A DNA stretch of 64,000 nt. Origin: an uncultured Marinobacter sp. GTDB lineage: Bacteria > Pseudomonadota > Gammaproteobacteria > Pseudomonadales > Oleiphilaceae. The notes beneath the pieces are model-generated. The model saw nothing but the letters and a program-made list of their open reading frames with translations, did not search any database and had not been told where the DNA came from. The stretch is from assembly GCF_947259545.1 (NCBI RefSeq), contig NZ_CAMYMK010000007.1, positions 782,799 through 846,798 on the forward strand. The letters run 5' to 3'. The translations under genes and the position numbers were made by a program. Positions 28,480 through 43,156 of the stretch are shown here, in pieces (positions within the stretch are counted from its first letter, which is position 1; each line of letters begins with the position of its first letter).

Positions 28480-29580
28480 TTATTGTTCGGGGTCTTTTGC
28501 CCCTTCATGCAATTCAAAAATATCTGCCAGGATTGTGGTGGCGTATTGCCCCGGCGCGAGCCAGAAGCTGACCGAAAGAATGTCCTCTGCCAACCACTGC
28601 CAATGCAGCTGCCCCGGTATGGCAATCAGGGGGCGACGCTCCGGCTTCATCCTGGTGACCGAAAACAACGCTTCCAACCCGGGGGTTTCGGCAACCACTT
28701 CGCGCTCGAAGGCGCCCTGCTCCGATACCGCTTCGGTACCGCCATCTCCCCATAGGGGGCCGGTTGCAACCGGGTCCGAATCGGGGCTGAATCCCGGCTC
28801 CCCATCCAGAACTTTTCGCCAGTTGCCAGCCGCTACCCGGCGGCCAAGCACCTCATTGAACAGCCATGATCGGGCTGCAGAAAAGTACAATACGTTTTTA
28901 CTGTCCTGACTGCCAGAGCCCGAACGTCCACCCCCTCGCTTTTTCCCACCTTTCCGGCCGCCACGGTTGAGTTTCGATGGGTCGATGGTCAGGGCGCGAT
29001 CAAGGTTGGCGCCGCCATGGCCGAACCGCTGGGGGCCGAAATAGTTCGGGGCTCCCAACGTGCTCAGCTCATACAAGGCGTCATCAATGTCTTCTACGGT
29101 GCCGGCCACCCGGCGAAGGGTTATCTCGAAGTGATTGCCCCGGTGGTCTCCACGGCGGAGTTTACGGGCAGAACGGGTCCACGCCAGAACAGGCCAACGA
29201 TCCACCACCTGTGCGATGAAGGCTTCGTCATCAGCTTCCATACCCGGGCGATAGATACTGAACCACTGACGCGTTACGGCGTGACGGTCTTTCAGGCCGC
29301 AGAAGCTCACATCGAAATGGCGGCAGCCAGACAACAACGCCAGTTGGCGGGCGACATACTCGGTATTGTCACCGGTCTTTTCCAGTAACAGACAGAGGTG
29401 CTCGCCACCGTTGACGTTCCCCCCAGACGAACCCTCAACGGGAAACCCCGGCAACCCCAGGTCTTCAAAAACCCGAAAGTCCTCCGGCGTACGCTTCAAC
29501 TCGGCCCGGGCAATCCGATCCCCTCGTGACGTGGGCCAATCCAATGTCCAGTTACCGGCTCCCCCTGTATTTTCACTCAC
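28480..29580 (-). CDS. truD: tRNA pseudouridine(13) synthase TruD, with basic Gly-rich insert
   Basis: Makes pseudouridine 13 in tRNA. The catalytic Asp is D98 in [18 protein letters not shown]; other signatures are [24 protein letters not shown] and [15 protein letters not shown]. Residues 206-224 form an extra basic, glycine-rich stretch ([19 protein letters not shown]) just before the SAARSWLFN helix, where E. coli TruD has only a short linker. The total of 366 residues is longer than E. coli (349). The GTG at 29580 overlaps the ispF stop as GTGA, so it is translated by coupling. Confidence 0.93.
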   Translation of the reverse strand: MSENTGGAGNWTLDWPTSRGDRIARAELKRTPEDFRVFEDLGLPGFPVEGSSGGNVNGGEHLCLLLEKTGDNTEYVARQLALLSGCRHFDVSFCGLKDRHAVTRQWFSIYRPGMEADDEAFIAQVVDRWPVLAWTRSARKLRRGDHRGNHFEITLRRVAGTVEDIDDALYELSTLGAPNYFGPQRFGHGGANLDRALTIDPSKLNRGGRKGGKKRGGGRSGSGSQDSKNVLYFSAARSWLFNEVLGRRVAAGNWRKVLDGEPGFSPDSDPVATGPLWGDGGTEAVSEQGAFEREVVAETPGLEALFSVTRMKPERRPLIAIPGQLHWQWLAEDILSVSFWLAPGQYATTILADIFELHEGAKDPEQ

Positions 29581-30056
29581 GAGGCTGCCGACTCCAGCAG
29601 GCAAACTGCCTGGCAGGCAATACCCTCGCCACGGCCGGTAAAGCCCAGCTTTTCGGTGGTGGTGGCTTTCACACTGACCCGGCTGGCAGATATGCCCAGA
29701 TCTTCAGCAATATTCAACCGCATGGCTTCCACGTGGGGCGCCATTTTAGGCGCCTGGGCGATGAGCGTGGTGTCGACATTCACCACGGAAAAACCTTCTT
29801 CGCCAATCCGGATCATGACGCGACGCAACAGGTCCCGGCTGTCGGCTCCGGCCCATTCGTCACTGGTATCGGGAAACAGATGTCCGATATCACCAAGTGC
29901 CACCGCCCCCAGAAGCGCATCCGCCAGAGCGTGCAGGAGCACGTCACCGTCAGAATGGGCTTTCAGGCCGTGACTGTGGGGAATCCGGACACCGCCGAGA
30001 GTAACAAAGCTGCCTTCGCAGAAGGCGTGGACATCGAAGCCCTGACCAATACGCAT
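29577..30056 (-). CDS. ispF: 2-C-methyl-D-erythritol 2,4-cyclodiphosphate synthase
   Basis: MEP isoprenoid pathway: cyclises CDP-methylerythritol 2-phosphate with loss of CMP. The 159 residues carry [10 protein letters not shown] (metal Asp/His), [37 protein letters not shown] and the C-terminal [18 protein letters not shown]. It lies 30 bases after ispD and overlaps truD. Confidence 0.98.
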   Translation of the reverse strand: MRIGQGFDVHAFCEGSFVTLGGVRIPHSHGLKAHSDGDVLLHALADALLGAVALGDIGHLFPDTSDEWAGADSRDLLRRVMIRIGEEGFSVVNVDTTLIAQAPKMAPHVEAMRLNIAEDLGISASRVSVKATTTEKLGFTGRGEGIACQAVCLLESAAS

Positions 30057-30086
30057 AGAGACTTTCCCGAGACCGTGCAGGCAAAT

Positions 30087-30788
30087 TCAGAATTGGCTGA
30101 GGATAAATCCCGCCAGGGCGAGATCCGCCGGGACAGTCACCTTGATATTGTCCGGACGCCCTTCCACCAGTACCGGCATGTTACCTGAAAATTCCATCGC
30201 AGAGGATTCATCCGTCACAGGCTGCGCATTTTCCGCAGCCAACTCCAGCGCGGACACCAGTTTGGCATACCGGAACATCTGGGGGGTCAGGGCTCGCCAC
30301 AGGGAACTCCGGTCCACCGTCTCCAGTACTTCCGCGGGTGTGGCGCTATTGCCCTTCTTGAGGGTGTCGGCAACGGGAGAAGCCAGCAGGCCTCCGACCT
30401 CGTGCTTCTGCAGCGAGGATATCAACCGAACCAGGTCATCCCGATGGAGGCACGGTCGGGCAGCATCGTGGACCAGCACCCAGTCATCCGCATCGGCCTG
30501 TGGGGCCAGTGCTCGAAGCGCTGCCAGAACCGAATCTGCCCGCTCGGAGCCACCACGACAGGTCTGAATCCGGGAATCACCACTGGCTTCGGTATCCGGC
30601 CACCAGCGGTCGTCCGGGTGGAGCGCAACCACGCAGCCATCAAACGGGGCTGAGTCGAGGGTACGTGACAGGGTAATGTCGAGAATAAAGCGGCGATCAA
30701 TACGGAGGTACTGCTTGGGGCACTCAGCCTGCATGCGCTGGCCGATGCCGGCAGCCGGCACGATCAGCCAGAATCGGGGATTCGTCAT
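30087..30788 (-). CDS. ispD: 2-C-methyl-D-erythritol 4-phosphate cytidylyltransferase
   Basis: MEP pathway nucleotidyltransferase forming CDP-methylerythritol from CTP. Signature segments are LIVPAAGIGQRMQAECPKQYL (nucleotide-binding loop), VLVHDAARPCLHRDDL and a C-terminal VEGRPDNIKVTVPADLALA. The 233 residues fit the family. Nine bases separate it from ftsB upstream. Confidence 0.97.
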   Translation of the reverse strand: MTNPRFWLIVPAAGIGQRMQAECPKQYLRIDRRFILDITLSRTLDSAPFDGCVVALHPDDRWWPDTEASGDSRIQTCRGGSERADSVLAALRALAPQADADDWVLVHDAARPCLHRDDLVRLISSLQKHEVGGLLASPVADTLKKGNSATPAEVLETVDRSSLWRALTPQMFRYAKLVSALELAAENAQPVTDESSAMEFSGNMPVLVEGRPDNIKVTVPADLALAGFILSQF

Positions 30789-30797
30789 TGGCTTGTA

Positions 30798-31070
30798 TCA
30801 GTTCTCAACAACCAGGAAGAAGGTTTCGTCGTCACGGATCAGCCCCAGGTTCATTCTCGCACGCTCTTCCACCGCGCCTTGCTCGTTATGCAGGTTCCGG
30901 ACTTCAGCGTAAAGGCGTTCGTTGCGGGCAGACAGTTCGGCATTCTCTTCACGCTGCTCGGAAATGGACTGCTCCAGAGCCCATACCTGCGCAAAGCTGC
31001 CCTCCCCGACCCACAGGCGTACCTGCAGCAGGAGTATCAGCACAGCCATGATGGACCAGAGCAACTTCAT
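30798..31070 (-). CDS. ftsB: Cell division protein FtsB
   Basis: Small bitopic divisome protein of 90 residues: one membrane helix (about 3-20, LLWSIMAVLILLLQVRLW) followed by a periplasmic coiled coil (LEQSISEQREENAELSARNE) and the conserved tail ARMNLGLIRDDETFFLVVE. It bridges FtsL and FtsQ. Position immediately before ispD is the common gammaproteobacterial order; eno lies upstream but is separated by a terminator. Confidence 0.95.
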   Translation of the reverse strand: MKLLWSIMAVLILLLQVRLWVGEGSFAQVWALEQSISEQREENAELSARNERLYAEVRNLHNEQGAVEERARMNLGLIRDDETFFLVVEN

Positions 31071-31173
31071 TGCTAATTCCGTTTAATGAAAGCCGAACAA
31101 AAAACCAACACCGAGTGTTGAGTATAGACCTTAGAGTAGATTAACAACAAATTATGCTAAATGGTTGTGTAGA

Positions 31174-31216
31174 AAGGCCATCGTGAATGAATTTTCATTC
31201 GGAACACGATGGCCTT
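31174..31216 (-). terminator. Terminator hairpin after eno
   Basis: AAGGCCATCGTG (31174-31185) pairs with CACGATGGCCTT (31205-31216), a perfect 12-bp stem. The loop holds a second small AT-rich palindrome (AATGAATTTTCATT). On the minus strand a modest T-run follows. It separates eno from ftsB-ispDF. Confidence 0.8.
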
Positions 31217-31273
31217 AACATTTTGTTACCTGAAATGAGCGCTAATACAGGCAACAAACAACTCCGTCGGGCT

Positions 31274-32596
<1,323 letters not shown>

Positions 32597-32676
32597 CTAG
32601 AAGGTTATGACTTATAGTTCGATCAAGAGCAGTCGGGGGTATGACTGCTCGCTCCCCCCAAGCAATACAAAAACAA

Positions 32677-35205
<2,529 letters not shown>

Positions 35206-35250
35206 TCATCTCAAGATGGGACGCCAGACTACCAGAAACCCCCACCTTAC

Positions 35251-36609
35251 TCAATCAAATTCCCGCTCTACAACAATGCGCCAGCCGGCGGCTGGGGCCT
35301 CCCCACAGTATTTACCGGAAAGCCACAGATCACCAACGGCAACCAGTTCCTCGTGGCCTTCCTGACCCTCGAAAACCAGGGGAATCCGCGCCCTTTCCCA
35401 GGGTGGCACCCGCTGTTCCTGCAACCATTTCTTCAGTGGTTTCGACGGCCCATCGGGGCGGGTTCGTATGCGCTCGCCACCCTGCCTCGTAGATATTCGT
35501 ATTGTCGGAGGAGCATTGCCTGGGGTAACGGTGGCGCTCAGGGTGAACCGCCAGGAACCAACCTGAACCGTATGCCCGGGCACCAGGGATTGCGGCACCG
35601 GCAGGTCCTCGGGCTGATCAGGCACCAGGTAAATCCAGCCATGGAAGCGGCGCAGCGAGAATCCTTCACCACGGAACTCAGGCTCCCTGTCCGCAGCCGA
35701 GAGCAACAGCTCATCAAGTACCTGCTGCCAGTTTGCCACTGCCGGATAACGGTACCCCGACCGGGTAACCCACCAGTGCACCAGATTTTTCTGCTCGGCA
35801 AGACTGAGACCCAGCATCTGGGTGACGCGCAGCCGCCCTTCTCCCCCCGCCACCGAAGCGTAATGAATCTGTGCCAGGGACTCTGCCAACTCCCCCTGGT
35901 CATGGCAGGCCGCAGCACTGTGCCCGAGCCGCTTGATCAGTGATGGCCAGCGGGACTTGAGCAAAGGCATGACCGAATGGCGCAGAAAGTTACGGTCGTA
36001 TTTAAGATCGTTGTTGCTGGGGTCTTCCACCCACCTCAGACCTGCCTGTTGCGCCCAATCCTGAATCTGCTGGCGGCTGAAGGCCAGAAGCGGCCGATGC
36101 AACTGCCCCTTGCCAAGAGCCCGGCTGGACGGCATGCCCGCAAGGCCAGCCACGCCACTACCCCGCAGCAAACGGAACAACACGGTTTCGGCCTGATCAT
36201 CACCATGATGCGCCATCAACAACAACTGACCAGGTTCCAGGATGCTCTCGAATACATCATAACGGGCCTGGCGCGCGGCTTCCTCGACACCACCGGTCGT
36301 CGACTCTTTGGTGGCGTTAACCTCGACGGACACACGCCTGACGGTCAGTGGAATCGCCAGCTTTTTACACTGGTCCCTGCAGAAGCGCTCCGTCTCTTCA
36401 GCGTTGGGCTGGAGCTGATGATTGACGTGGATCGCTGCGACCGACCGGTCACGACCCAAACACCGGGAAACCAGATGGAGAAGAAGGACCGAATCGAGTC
36501 CGCCACTGAGGGCAACCCACACGCAGGAGGCATCGGGAAGGTGCCTGACCGACTCACACAATTCCGCCGGCCAGGAGAGATCCGGGGCGGATTTACCGCC
36601 CGGTGTCAT
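35251..36609 (-). CDS. tilS: tRNA(Ile)-lysidine synthetase
   Basis: Attaches lysine to C34 of the AUA-reading tRNA-Ile. The PP-loop SGGLDS is at residues 35-40, followed by [40 protein letters not shown] and [13 protein letters not shown]-terminal TilS domains follow ([13 protein letters not shown] and the lysine-rich [18 protein letters not shown]). 452 residues. The ATG overlaps the end of accA by 17 bases, so the two are co-transcribed. Confidence 0.97.
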   Translation of the reverse strand: MTPGGKSAPDLSWPAELCESVRHLPDASCVWVALSGGLDSVLLLHLVSRCLGRDRSVAAIHVNHQLQPNAEETERFCRDQCKKLAIPLTVRRVSVEVNATKESTTGGVEEAARQARYDVFESILEPGQLLLMAHHGDDQAETVLFRLLRGSGVAGLAGMPSSRALGKGQLHRPLLAFSRQQIQDWAQQAGLRWVEDPSNNDLKYDRNFLRHSVMPLLKSRWPSLIKRLGHSAAACHDQGELAESLAQIHYASVAGGEGRLRVTQMLGLSLAEQKNLVHWWVTRSGYRYPAVANWQQVLDELLLSAADREPEFRGEGFSLRRFHGWIYLVPDQPEDLPVPQSLVPGHTVQVGSWRFTLSATVTPGNAPPTIRISTRQGGERIRTRPDGPSKPLKKWLQEQRVPPWERARIPLVFEGQEGHEELVAVGDLWLSGKYCGEAPAAGWRIVVEREFD

Positions 36610-37546
36610 ATCGGGTCAGCCGCTCGTAACGGCGGGACACCAATTCGTCTTCGGGAAGACGGCTCAGCTCGGCAACCCCCCTTTTCAGGGTCTCACGCAG
36701 CGACTCGGACATCTTCTCGGGATTCCGGTGAGCGCCGCCCAGAGGCTCCTTGATGACATTGTCAGCCAGCCCGAGGTCTTTCAAACGATCCGCCGTCACT
36801 CCCATCGCTTCCGCAGCCTGGGCTGCGTACTCGGCGCTCTTCCATAGAATGGACGCACAGCCTTCCGGAGAAATCACAGCGTAGGTGGAGTACTGCAACA
36901 TATTGAGCTGATCACACACGCCAATGGCCAGCGCACCACCGGAGCCGCCCTCGCCAATAACCGTGGAAATAATCGGCGTTTTAAGACGCGACATCACCGC
37001 CAGGTTGAAGGCGATGGCCTCACTCTGGCCCCGCTCTTCGGCGCCGATACCGGGATAGGCTCCCGGTGTATCAATAAAGGTCAGGATCGGCATTTTAAAA
37101 CGCTCAGCCATCTCCATCAGACGCAACGCCTTTCGATATCCCTCTGGACGCGGCATGCCAAAGTTACGCTTTACCTTGTCACGCACTTCCCGACCCTTCT
37201 GATGACCAATGATCATCACTGGCTTGTCGTCCAGACGGGCTGTCCCGCCGACAATCGACAGATCATCTGCATACCGGCGGTCGCCATGCAACTCGTCAAA
37301 ATCATCGAAGATCATTTCGATGTAGTCGAGTGTATAGGGGCGGCGGGGATGACGCGCCAGACGCGCCACGTCCCAGGGCTGAAGATCGGAAAATATACTT
37401 TCCGTCAGGCTGACGCTTTTGCTTTTCAGCCGGTTGATTTCATCGGAGATGTTGATGTCGGTGTCATTGCCTACCATGCGAAGCTCTTCGATTTTCGCTT
37501 CCAGGTCGGCAATAGGCTGTTCGAAATCCAGATAGTTAGGGTTCAT
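36593..37546 (-). CDS. accA: Acetyl-CoA carboxylase carboxyltransferase subunit alpha
   Basis: Subunit of the carboxyltransferase half of acetyl-CoA carboxylase, the first step of fatty acid synthesis. The 317 residues begin [19 protein letters not shown] and include [47 protein letters not shown] and [14 protein letters not shown] with the oxyanion-hole glycines. Between dnaE and tilS, as in many relatives. Confidence 0.98.
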   Translation of the reverse strand: MNPNYLDFEQPIADLEAKIEELRMVGNDTDINISDEINRLKSKSVSLTESIFSDLQPWDVARLARHPRRPYTLDYIEMIFDDFDELHGDRRYADDLSIVGGTARLDDKPVMIIGHQKGREVRDKVKRNFGMPRPEGYRKALRLMEMAERFKMPILTFIDTPGAYPGIGAEERGQSEAIAFNLAVMSRLKTPIISTVIGEGGSGGALAIGVCDQLNMLQYSTYAVISPEGCASILWKSAEYAAQAAEAMGVTADRLKDLGLADNVIKEPLGGAHRNPEKMSESLRETLKRGVAELSRLPEDELVSRRYERLTRYDTGR

Positions 37547-37697
37547 GATGTTCCATCATTTGATTGCAGGACGGAAATTTATCCCGTCAAACCAGAATTT
37601 TGGACAAAGATAGCAGTGCCCGCTCCGAGGCTAAAGCGGACATTGGTATGAGTCCGCAGTCTGACAAACATTTAACGAAAAACTTGCTGCATGCCTC

Positions 37698-40600
37698 TCA
37701 ATCATAGACCAGTTCCACGGACTGGTCGCCCACGAGGTAGCGTAACTCCAGTAACAGGTCGTCATCTGGCTGGATTCTCCACGCTTCTCCCAGCTCAATG
37801 CGAGTTTTTGCTTCCGCGCTACTGTACTCGATCCACACCGGACTACCTTCGCAACGGAAGGGGTCGAGAGTGTGACCCAATTTGTCCAGCAGCCCGTTCT
37901 GCAGCTGGTCGGCATGCAGTGACAACTTCAGCCCACGGCTGAACTGTTGGCGCGCGGTCCCAACGTCCATGACGGAATTGACACGCATCTTCATTTGCCC
38001 GGAATAATCATCGTGGCTGACCTGACCTTCCACCACAATCACCTGATCCGACTGCAGAAGTTCGCGGTTCTCGAAAAACGCTTCCGAAAACAGCGTGGCC
38101 TCTATACGGGCACTGCGATCATCCAGGGTGATGAAACACATGGTGGACCCCGTGCGGGTTTTCATGGTGCGCTGGGCCACCACCAGGCCGGCCACCCGCT
38201 GGGGTGACTTATTGGGTTTGAGATCGGAGATGGACGAACGCACGAACCGGCGTACTTCTTTTTCGTATTCATCAAACGGGTGTCCGGTGAGGTAGAGCCC
38301 CAGGGTATCTTTCTCGCCCTTCAGCCGCTCTTTTTCCGGCCACTCCCGGACATTGGCAACGTCCTCATACGGATCGGTGTCACCGCCTGCTTCCAGGGTC
38401 TCCCCGAACATGTCCATCATGCCCACGGCGTCGTTGCGTGACTGCTGCCCGGCCTGTTGCACCGCCTTGTCGATACTCGCCATAAGCTGCGCCCGGCTTG
38501 CCCCGAGCTTGTCCATGGCACCAGAGCGGATCAGGGCTTCCATGGCCCGTTTATTCACTTTCTTCGGATCCACCCGGCGGCAGAAATCAAAGATATCCTG
38601 ATAGGGTTCGCCATCGGCCCGACCTTCCACAATGCTCTGGATCGGACCTTCACCCAGCCCCTTGATGGCGCCGAGACCGTAAACGATCTGACCTTCGTCG
38701 TTAACAGTAAAGGTATATTCCGAGCGGCTGACGTCCGGCACCAGAAGGTCCAGCTTCATGTTCCGGCACTCTTCCACCAGCGTCACGACCTTGTCGGTGT
38801 TCTGCATATCGGCAGTGAGTACCGCGGCCATGAACTCCGCCGGGTAATGGGCTTTCAGCCACAGGGTTTGATAGGACACCAGCGCGTAGGCGGCAGAGTG
38901 GGATTTGTTGAAACCGTAGCCGGCGAACTTTTCCACCAGATCGAAGATATTCTCAGCGAGCGTCTTGTCGATGCTGTTTTTCTCACAGCCATCGAGGAAG
39001 ATCTGCTTCTGCTTGGCCATTTCCTCGGGCTTTTTCTTACCCATGGCCCGTCGCAGCATGTCCGCACCACCCAGGGTGTACCCGGCCATGACCTGGGCAA
39101 TCTGCATGACCTGCTCCTGATACAGGATGACCCCGTAAGTCGGCTCCAGCACCGGTTTCAGGCCTTCATACTGATAGTCTGGGTGCGGGAAGGACATGGG
39201 CTGTCGACCGTGCTTCCGGTCGATGAAATCGTCCACCATGCCCGACTGCAGCGGGCCCGGACGGAACAGCGCCACCAGGGCGATCATATCCTCCAGGGAA
39301 TCCGGCTGCAGACGCCGGATCAGGTCTTTCATACCGCGGGATTCCAGCTGGAATACCGCGGTGGTTTCCGCCTTTTTCAGCATGTCGAAAGACGGCACGT
39401 CGTCCAGCGGAATCTCGTTGATATCCAATGGTGACAATTCGCGCTTTTCACGGCGCGGGTTAATCATTTTCAGGGCCCAGTCGATGATAGTCAGGGTCCG
39501 CAGGCCCAGGAAGTCGAACTTCACCAGACCGGCGTCTTCCACATCGCCCTTGTCGAACTGGGTCACCAGGCTGCCGCCTTCGTCATCGCAATACAGCGGC
39601 GAGAAGTCGGTGATCTTGGTGGGTGCAATGACCACGCCCCCGGCATGCTTACCGGCGTTCCGGCACACACCTTCCAGCTTCAGGGCCATATCCCAGATTT
39701 CCTGGGCTTCCTCGTCCTGCTCGAGAAAATCGGTCAGCTGGGGTTCCTGCTCAAGGGCCTTCTCCAGGGTCATTCCCGGCTCGAACGGAATCATCTTGGA
39801 CAGTTTGTCCGCCAGCCCGTAGGACTTACCCTGAACCCGGGCCACGTCACGCACCACCGCCTTCGCGGCCATGGTGCCGAAAGTAATAATCTGGGAAACG
39901 GCTTCACGACCGTACTTTTCCGCAACGTAGGCAATCACCCGGTCCCGCCCTTCCATGCAGAAGTCGACGTCAAAGTCAGGCATGGATACCCGCTCCGGGT
40001 TCAGGAAGCGCTCGAACAGAAGGTCGTATTCCAACGGGTCCAGATCGGTAATCAGCTGGGCGTAGGCCACCAGGGAGCCGGCGCCGGAACCCCGCCCCGG
40101 ACCCACCGGCACACCGTTATTCTTGGCCCACTTGATAAAGTCCATAACGATGAGGAAGTAGCCCGGGAATCCCATCTGGGTGATGATGTCCAGCTCGAAA
40201 TTCAGGCGCTTGTAATAAGCTTCCCGCTTGGCGTCGTACTCGGGGTCGTCCTTGCTCAGGGTCTTCGCCAACCGCTCCTCAAGGCCGTCTTCCGACACCT
40301 TGCGGAAATACTCATCCATCGTCATCCCTTCCGGGATCGGATAATTCGGCAGAAAGTATTCGCCCATGCGCACGGTTACCGAGCAGCGGCGGGCAATCTC
40401 TACGGTGTTTTCCACAGCCTCGGGGATATCGGAAAACAGGTCGATCATTTCATCCGCACTGCGGAGATACTGCTGGTCACTGAACCGGCGGTCGCGGCGG
40501 GGGTCGTCCAGAGTCCGGCTCTCGCCAATACACACCCGGGCTTCGTGGGCTTCGAAATCCTCGGTCTGAAGGAAATGAACATCGTTCGTGGCCACCACCG

Positions 40601-41180
40601 GGATCTCCAGGGAATCCGCCAGCTCGACGCTCAGGTGAAGGCAGTCTTCGTCGCCGGCGCGGCCGGTGCGCTGTAGCTCCAGGTAATAGGCATCCGGATA
40701 GAGATTCGTCCAGTATTCGGCCCGTTCCCGGGCCAGTTCCTGCTTGCCCGCCATCAACGCCCTGCCCACGTCACCGAGCTTGCCGCCCGAAAGAGCGATC
40801 AGGCCTCCTGAACGGGCTTCCAGCCACGCCCGCTGAATGATGGGCTTACCAAAACGTTGGCCTTCGGTGTAACCCTGGCTGATGATTTCCGTCAGGTGCA
40901 GATAACCGTCATTGTTACGGGCCAGTAGCGTCAGACGGAACGGATTTTCCGGCTCCTCAGGATTCTCCAGCCACAGGTCGGCACCAATAATGGGCTTGAC
41001 GCCAGCTCCGGTGGCGGCCTTGTAGAAGCGCACAAGCGCGCACATGTTCGACTGATCGGTGAGACCCACGGCCGGCATACCGAGCTCCGCAACCCGGCTG
41101 ACCAGCGGTTTAACCCGCACCAGTCCATCCACCATGGAGTATTCGGAATGTACGCGAAGGTGTACAAAGGTTTGCGCCAT
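37698..41180 (-). CDS. dnaE: DNA polymerase III subunit alpha
   Basis: Replicative polymerase catalytic subunit, 1160 residues. The N-terminal PHP domain starts [15 protein letters not shown]. The palm has [15 protein letters not shown] and MPDFDVDF, with catalytic D402 and D404 matching E. coli D401/D403. Fingers ([17 protein letters not shown]) and a C-terminal OB domain ([17 protein letters not shown]) follow. The internal beta-clamp-binding site is M921-MDMF925, where E. coli has QADMF. Probably the first or second gene of the dnaE-accA-tilS-pyrG-kdsA run; a TlpA-like gene lies 44 bases upstream. Confidence 0.99.
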   Translation of the reverse strand: MAQTFVHLRVHSEYSMVDGLVRVKPLVSRVAELGMPAVGLTDQSNMCALVRFYKAATGAGVKPIIGADLWLENPEEPENPFRLTLLARNNDGYLHLTEIISQGYTEGQRFGKPIIQRAWLEARSGGLIALSGGKLGDVGRALMAGKQELARERAEYWTNLYPDAYYLELQRTGRAGDEDCLHLSVELADSLEIPVVATNDVHFLQTEDFEAHEARVCIGESRTLDDPRRDRRFSDQQYLRSADEMIDLFSDIPEAVENTVEIARRCSVTVRMGEYFLPNYPIPEGMTMDEYFRKVSEDGLEERLAKTLSKDDPEYDAKREAYYKRLNFELDIITQMGFPGYFLIVMDFIKWAKNNGVPVGPGRGSGAGSLVAYAQLITDLDPLEYDLLFERFLNPERVSMPDFDVDFCMEGRDRVIAYVAEKYGREAVSQIITFGTMAAKAVVRDVARVQGKSYGLADKLSKMIPFEPGMTLEKALEQEPQLTDFLEQDEEAQEIWDMALKLEGVCRNAGKHAGGVVIAPTKITDFSPLYCDDEGGSLVTQFDKGDVEDAGLVKFDFLGLRTLTIIDWALKMINPRREKRELSPLDINEIPLDDVPSFDMLKKAETTAVFQLESRGMKDLIRRLQPDSLEDMIALVALFRPGPLQSGMVDDFIDRKHGRQPMSFPHPDYQYEGLKPVLEPTYGVILYQEQVMQIAQVMAGYTLGGADMLRRAMGKKKPEEMAKQKQIFLDGCEKNSIDKTLAENIFDLVEKFAGYGFNKSHSAAYALVSYQTLWLKAHYPAEFMAAVLTADMQNTDKVVTLVEECRNMKLDLLVPDVSRSEYTFTVNDEGQIVYGLGAIKGLGEGPIQSIVEGRADGEPYQDIFDFCRRVDPKKVNKRAMEALIRSGAMDKLGASRAQLMASIDKAVQQAGQQSRNDAVGMMDMFGETLEAGGDTDPYEDVANVREWPEKERLKGEKDTLGLYLTGHPFDEYEKEVRRFVRSSISDLKPNKSPQRVAGLVVAQRTMKTRTGSTMCFITLDDRSARIEATLFSEAFFENRELLQSDQVIVVEGQVSHDDYSGQMKMRVNSVMDVGTARQQFSRGLKLSLHADQLQNGLLDKLGHTLDPFRCEGSPVWIEYSSAEAKTRIELGEAWRIQPDDDLLLELRYLVGDQSVELVYD

Positions 41181-41224
41181 AACGTCAGGCTATTCCTGCT
41201 GTTGAATTCCAGTTGCGGTCGGCA

Positions 41225-41692
41225 TCAGCCGCCCGTCAGTTGTCTCAGTTCTTCTTCAGTCTGGGGGCCAAAACGGGTTTCGCGCAGCTCACCGTCCGGT
41301 CCCACCACAAAAGTGGCGGGTAGTGCCACCGGGGTTTTCCAGCCAAATTCAGGGCCCGGATCTTCCGCCAGCATGGTATAGCGGATACCCATGGATTTGC
41401 CCAGATCGACCAGCGCCTGCCCCTTGATATCGTCAAAGTTCACGCCCAGCACTGTGATACGGCTATTGCGATCCAGCTTGTTCAGTTCGGGAATCTCTTC
41501 CAGACAGGGCTTGCACCACTCAGCCCAGTAGTTCACCAGGACCCACTGCCCCCGCAGGCTGTCCCAGTCGACAGGCTCACCCTGAGCCTGTTCGAACGCC
41601 ACCTTTTCACAACCAGACAGCGCCAACAAAAAGATCACCACGACCAGGGGTGAAAAGAGAGTGCGACAACGGGACCTTGCAGGGTACTGCAC
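41225..41692 (-). CDS. TlpA-family thioredoxin-like lipoprotein
   Basis: A 155-residue lipoprotein with a redoxin domain. The signal is LFSPLVVVIFLLALSGC with lipidated C28; the active site is WAEWCKPC (C60, C63), then TVLGVNFDD and the cis-Pro region VALPATFVVGPDG. It likely reduces or exchanges disulfides outside the cytoplasm. The GTG start at 41692 is preceded by AGGAGG at ideal spacing, which decides against an ATG ten codons upstream. Upstream of dnaE on the same strand and divergent from arsC. Confidence 0.88.
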   Translation of the reverse strand: MQYPARSRCRTLFSPLVVVIFLLALSGCEKVAFEQAQGEPVDWDSLRGQWVLVNYWAEWCKPCLEEIPELNKLDRNSRITVLGVNFDDIKGQALVDLGKSMGIRYTMLAEDPGPEFGWKTPVALPATFVVGPDGELRETRFGPQTEEELRQLTGG

Positions 41693-41761
41693 GGGGAGTC
41701 CTCCTGTTAGACTACGGGGCATCCGAAATTCAGGAAAGCCATTTAAAACTCAGGCCAGAAG

Positions 41762-42731
<970 letters not shown>

Positions 42732-42775
42732 GACAGAACACCAGACATTGACCCGATCATTAACGGAAAGCACCC

Positions 42776-43144
42776 ATGCTCCACAACCCGAAAGCACGCG
42801 TAACTGCCAGATTGACCATCGGCCTGTACATTGCGGTACTGGCAACACTCCTGATCACCACCTTTTACCCTGCCCAGGTCGAGGGAGTGTCGGTCCCGCT
42901 CATGCTCGCCGTCAAGCTGCTCCCCCTGCTGGCCTTTGTGGTTCCGGTGTTTCGTGGCCATAATCGGGGCTACATATGGTTAGCGTTCGTGGTGATTTTC
43001 TACTTCACCCAGGCCGTGGTCTCAGCCTGGCTTAGCGAAGGAGCCGCCGCCCCGGTGATCCTGATGATCCTTACATTCCTGCTGTTCACCGTAGCCATGG
43101 TACATCTGAAGGTGAATCGGCCGCTTCCGCCTCAAAGCGCATAA
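42776..43144 (+). CDS. DUF2069 membrane protein
   Basis: A 122-residue protein with four predicted membrane helices (about 13-32, 42-58, 65-85, 90-110) and a short basic N-terminus. It belongs to DUF2069, a family of unknown function found directly after wrbA in pseudomonads. It ends 12 bases before the GspE-like gene, so the four plus-strand genes may form one transcript. Confidence 0.85.
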   Translation: MLHNPKARVTARLTIGLYIAVLATLLITTFYPAQVEGVSVPLMLAVKLLPLLAFVVPVFRGHNRGYIWLAFVVIFYFTQAVVSAWLSEGAAAPVILMILTFLLFTVAMVHLKVNRPLPPQSA

Positions 43145-43156
43145 TCAGGACCACCT

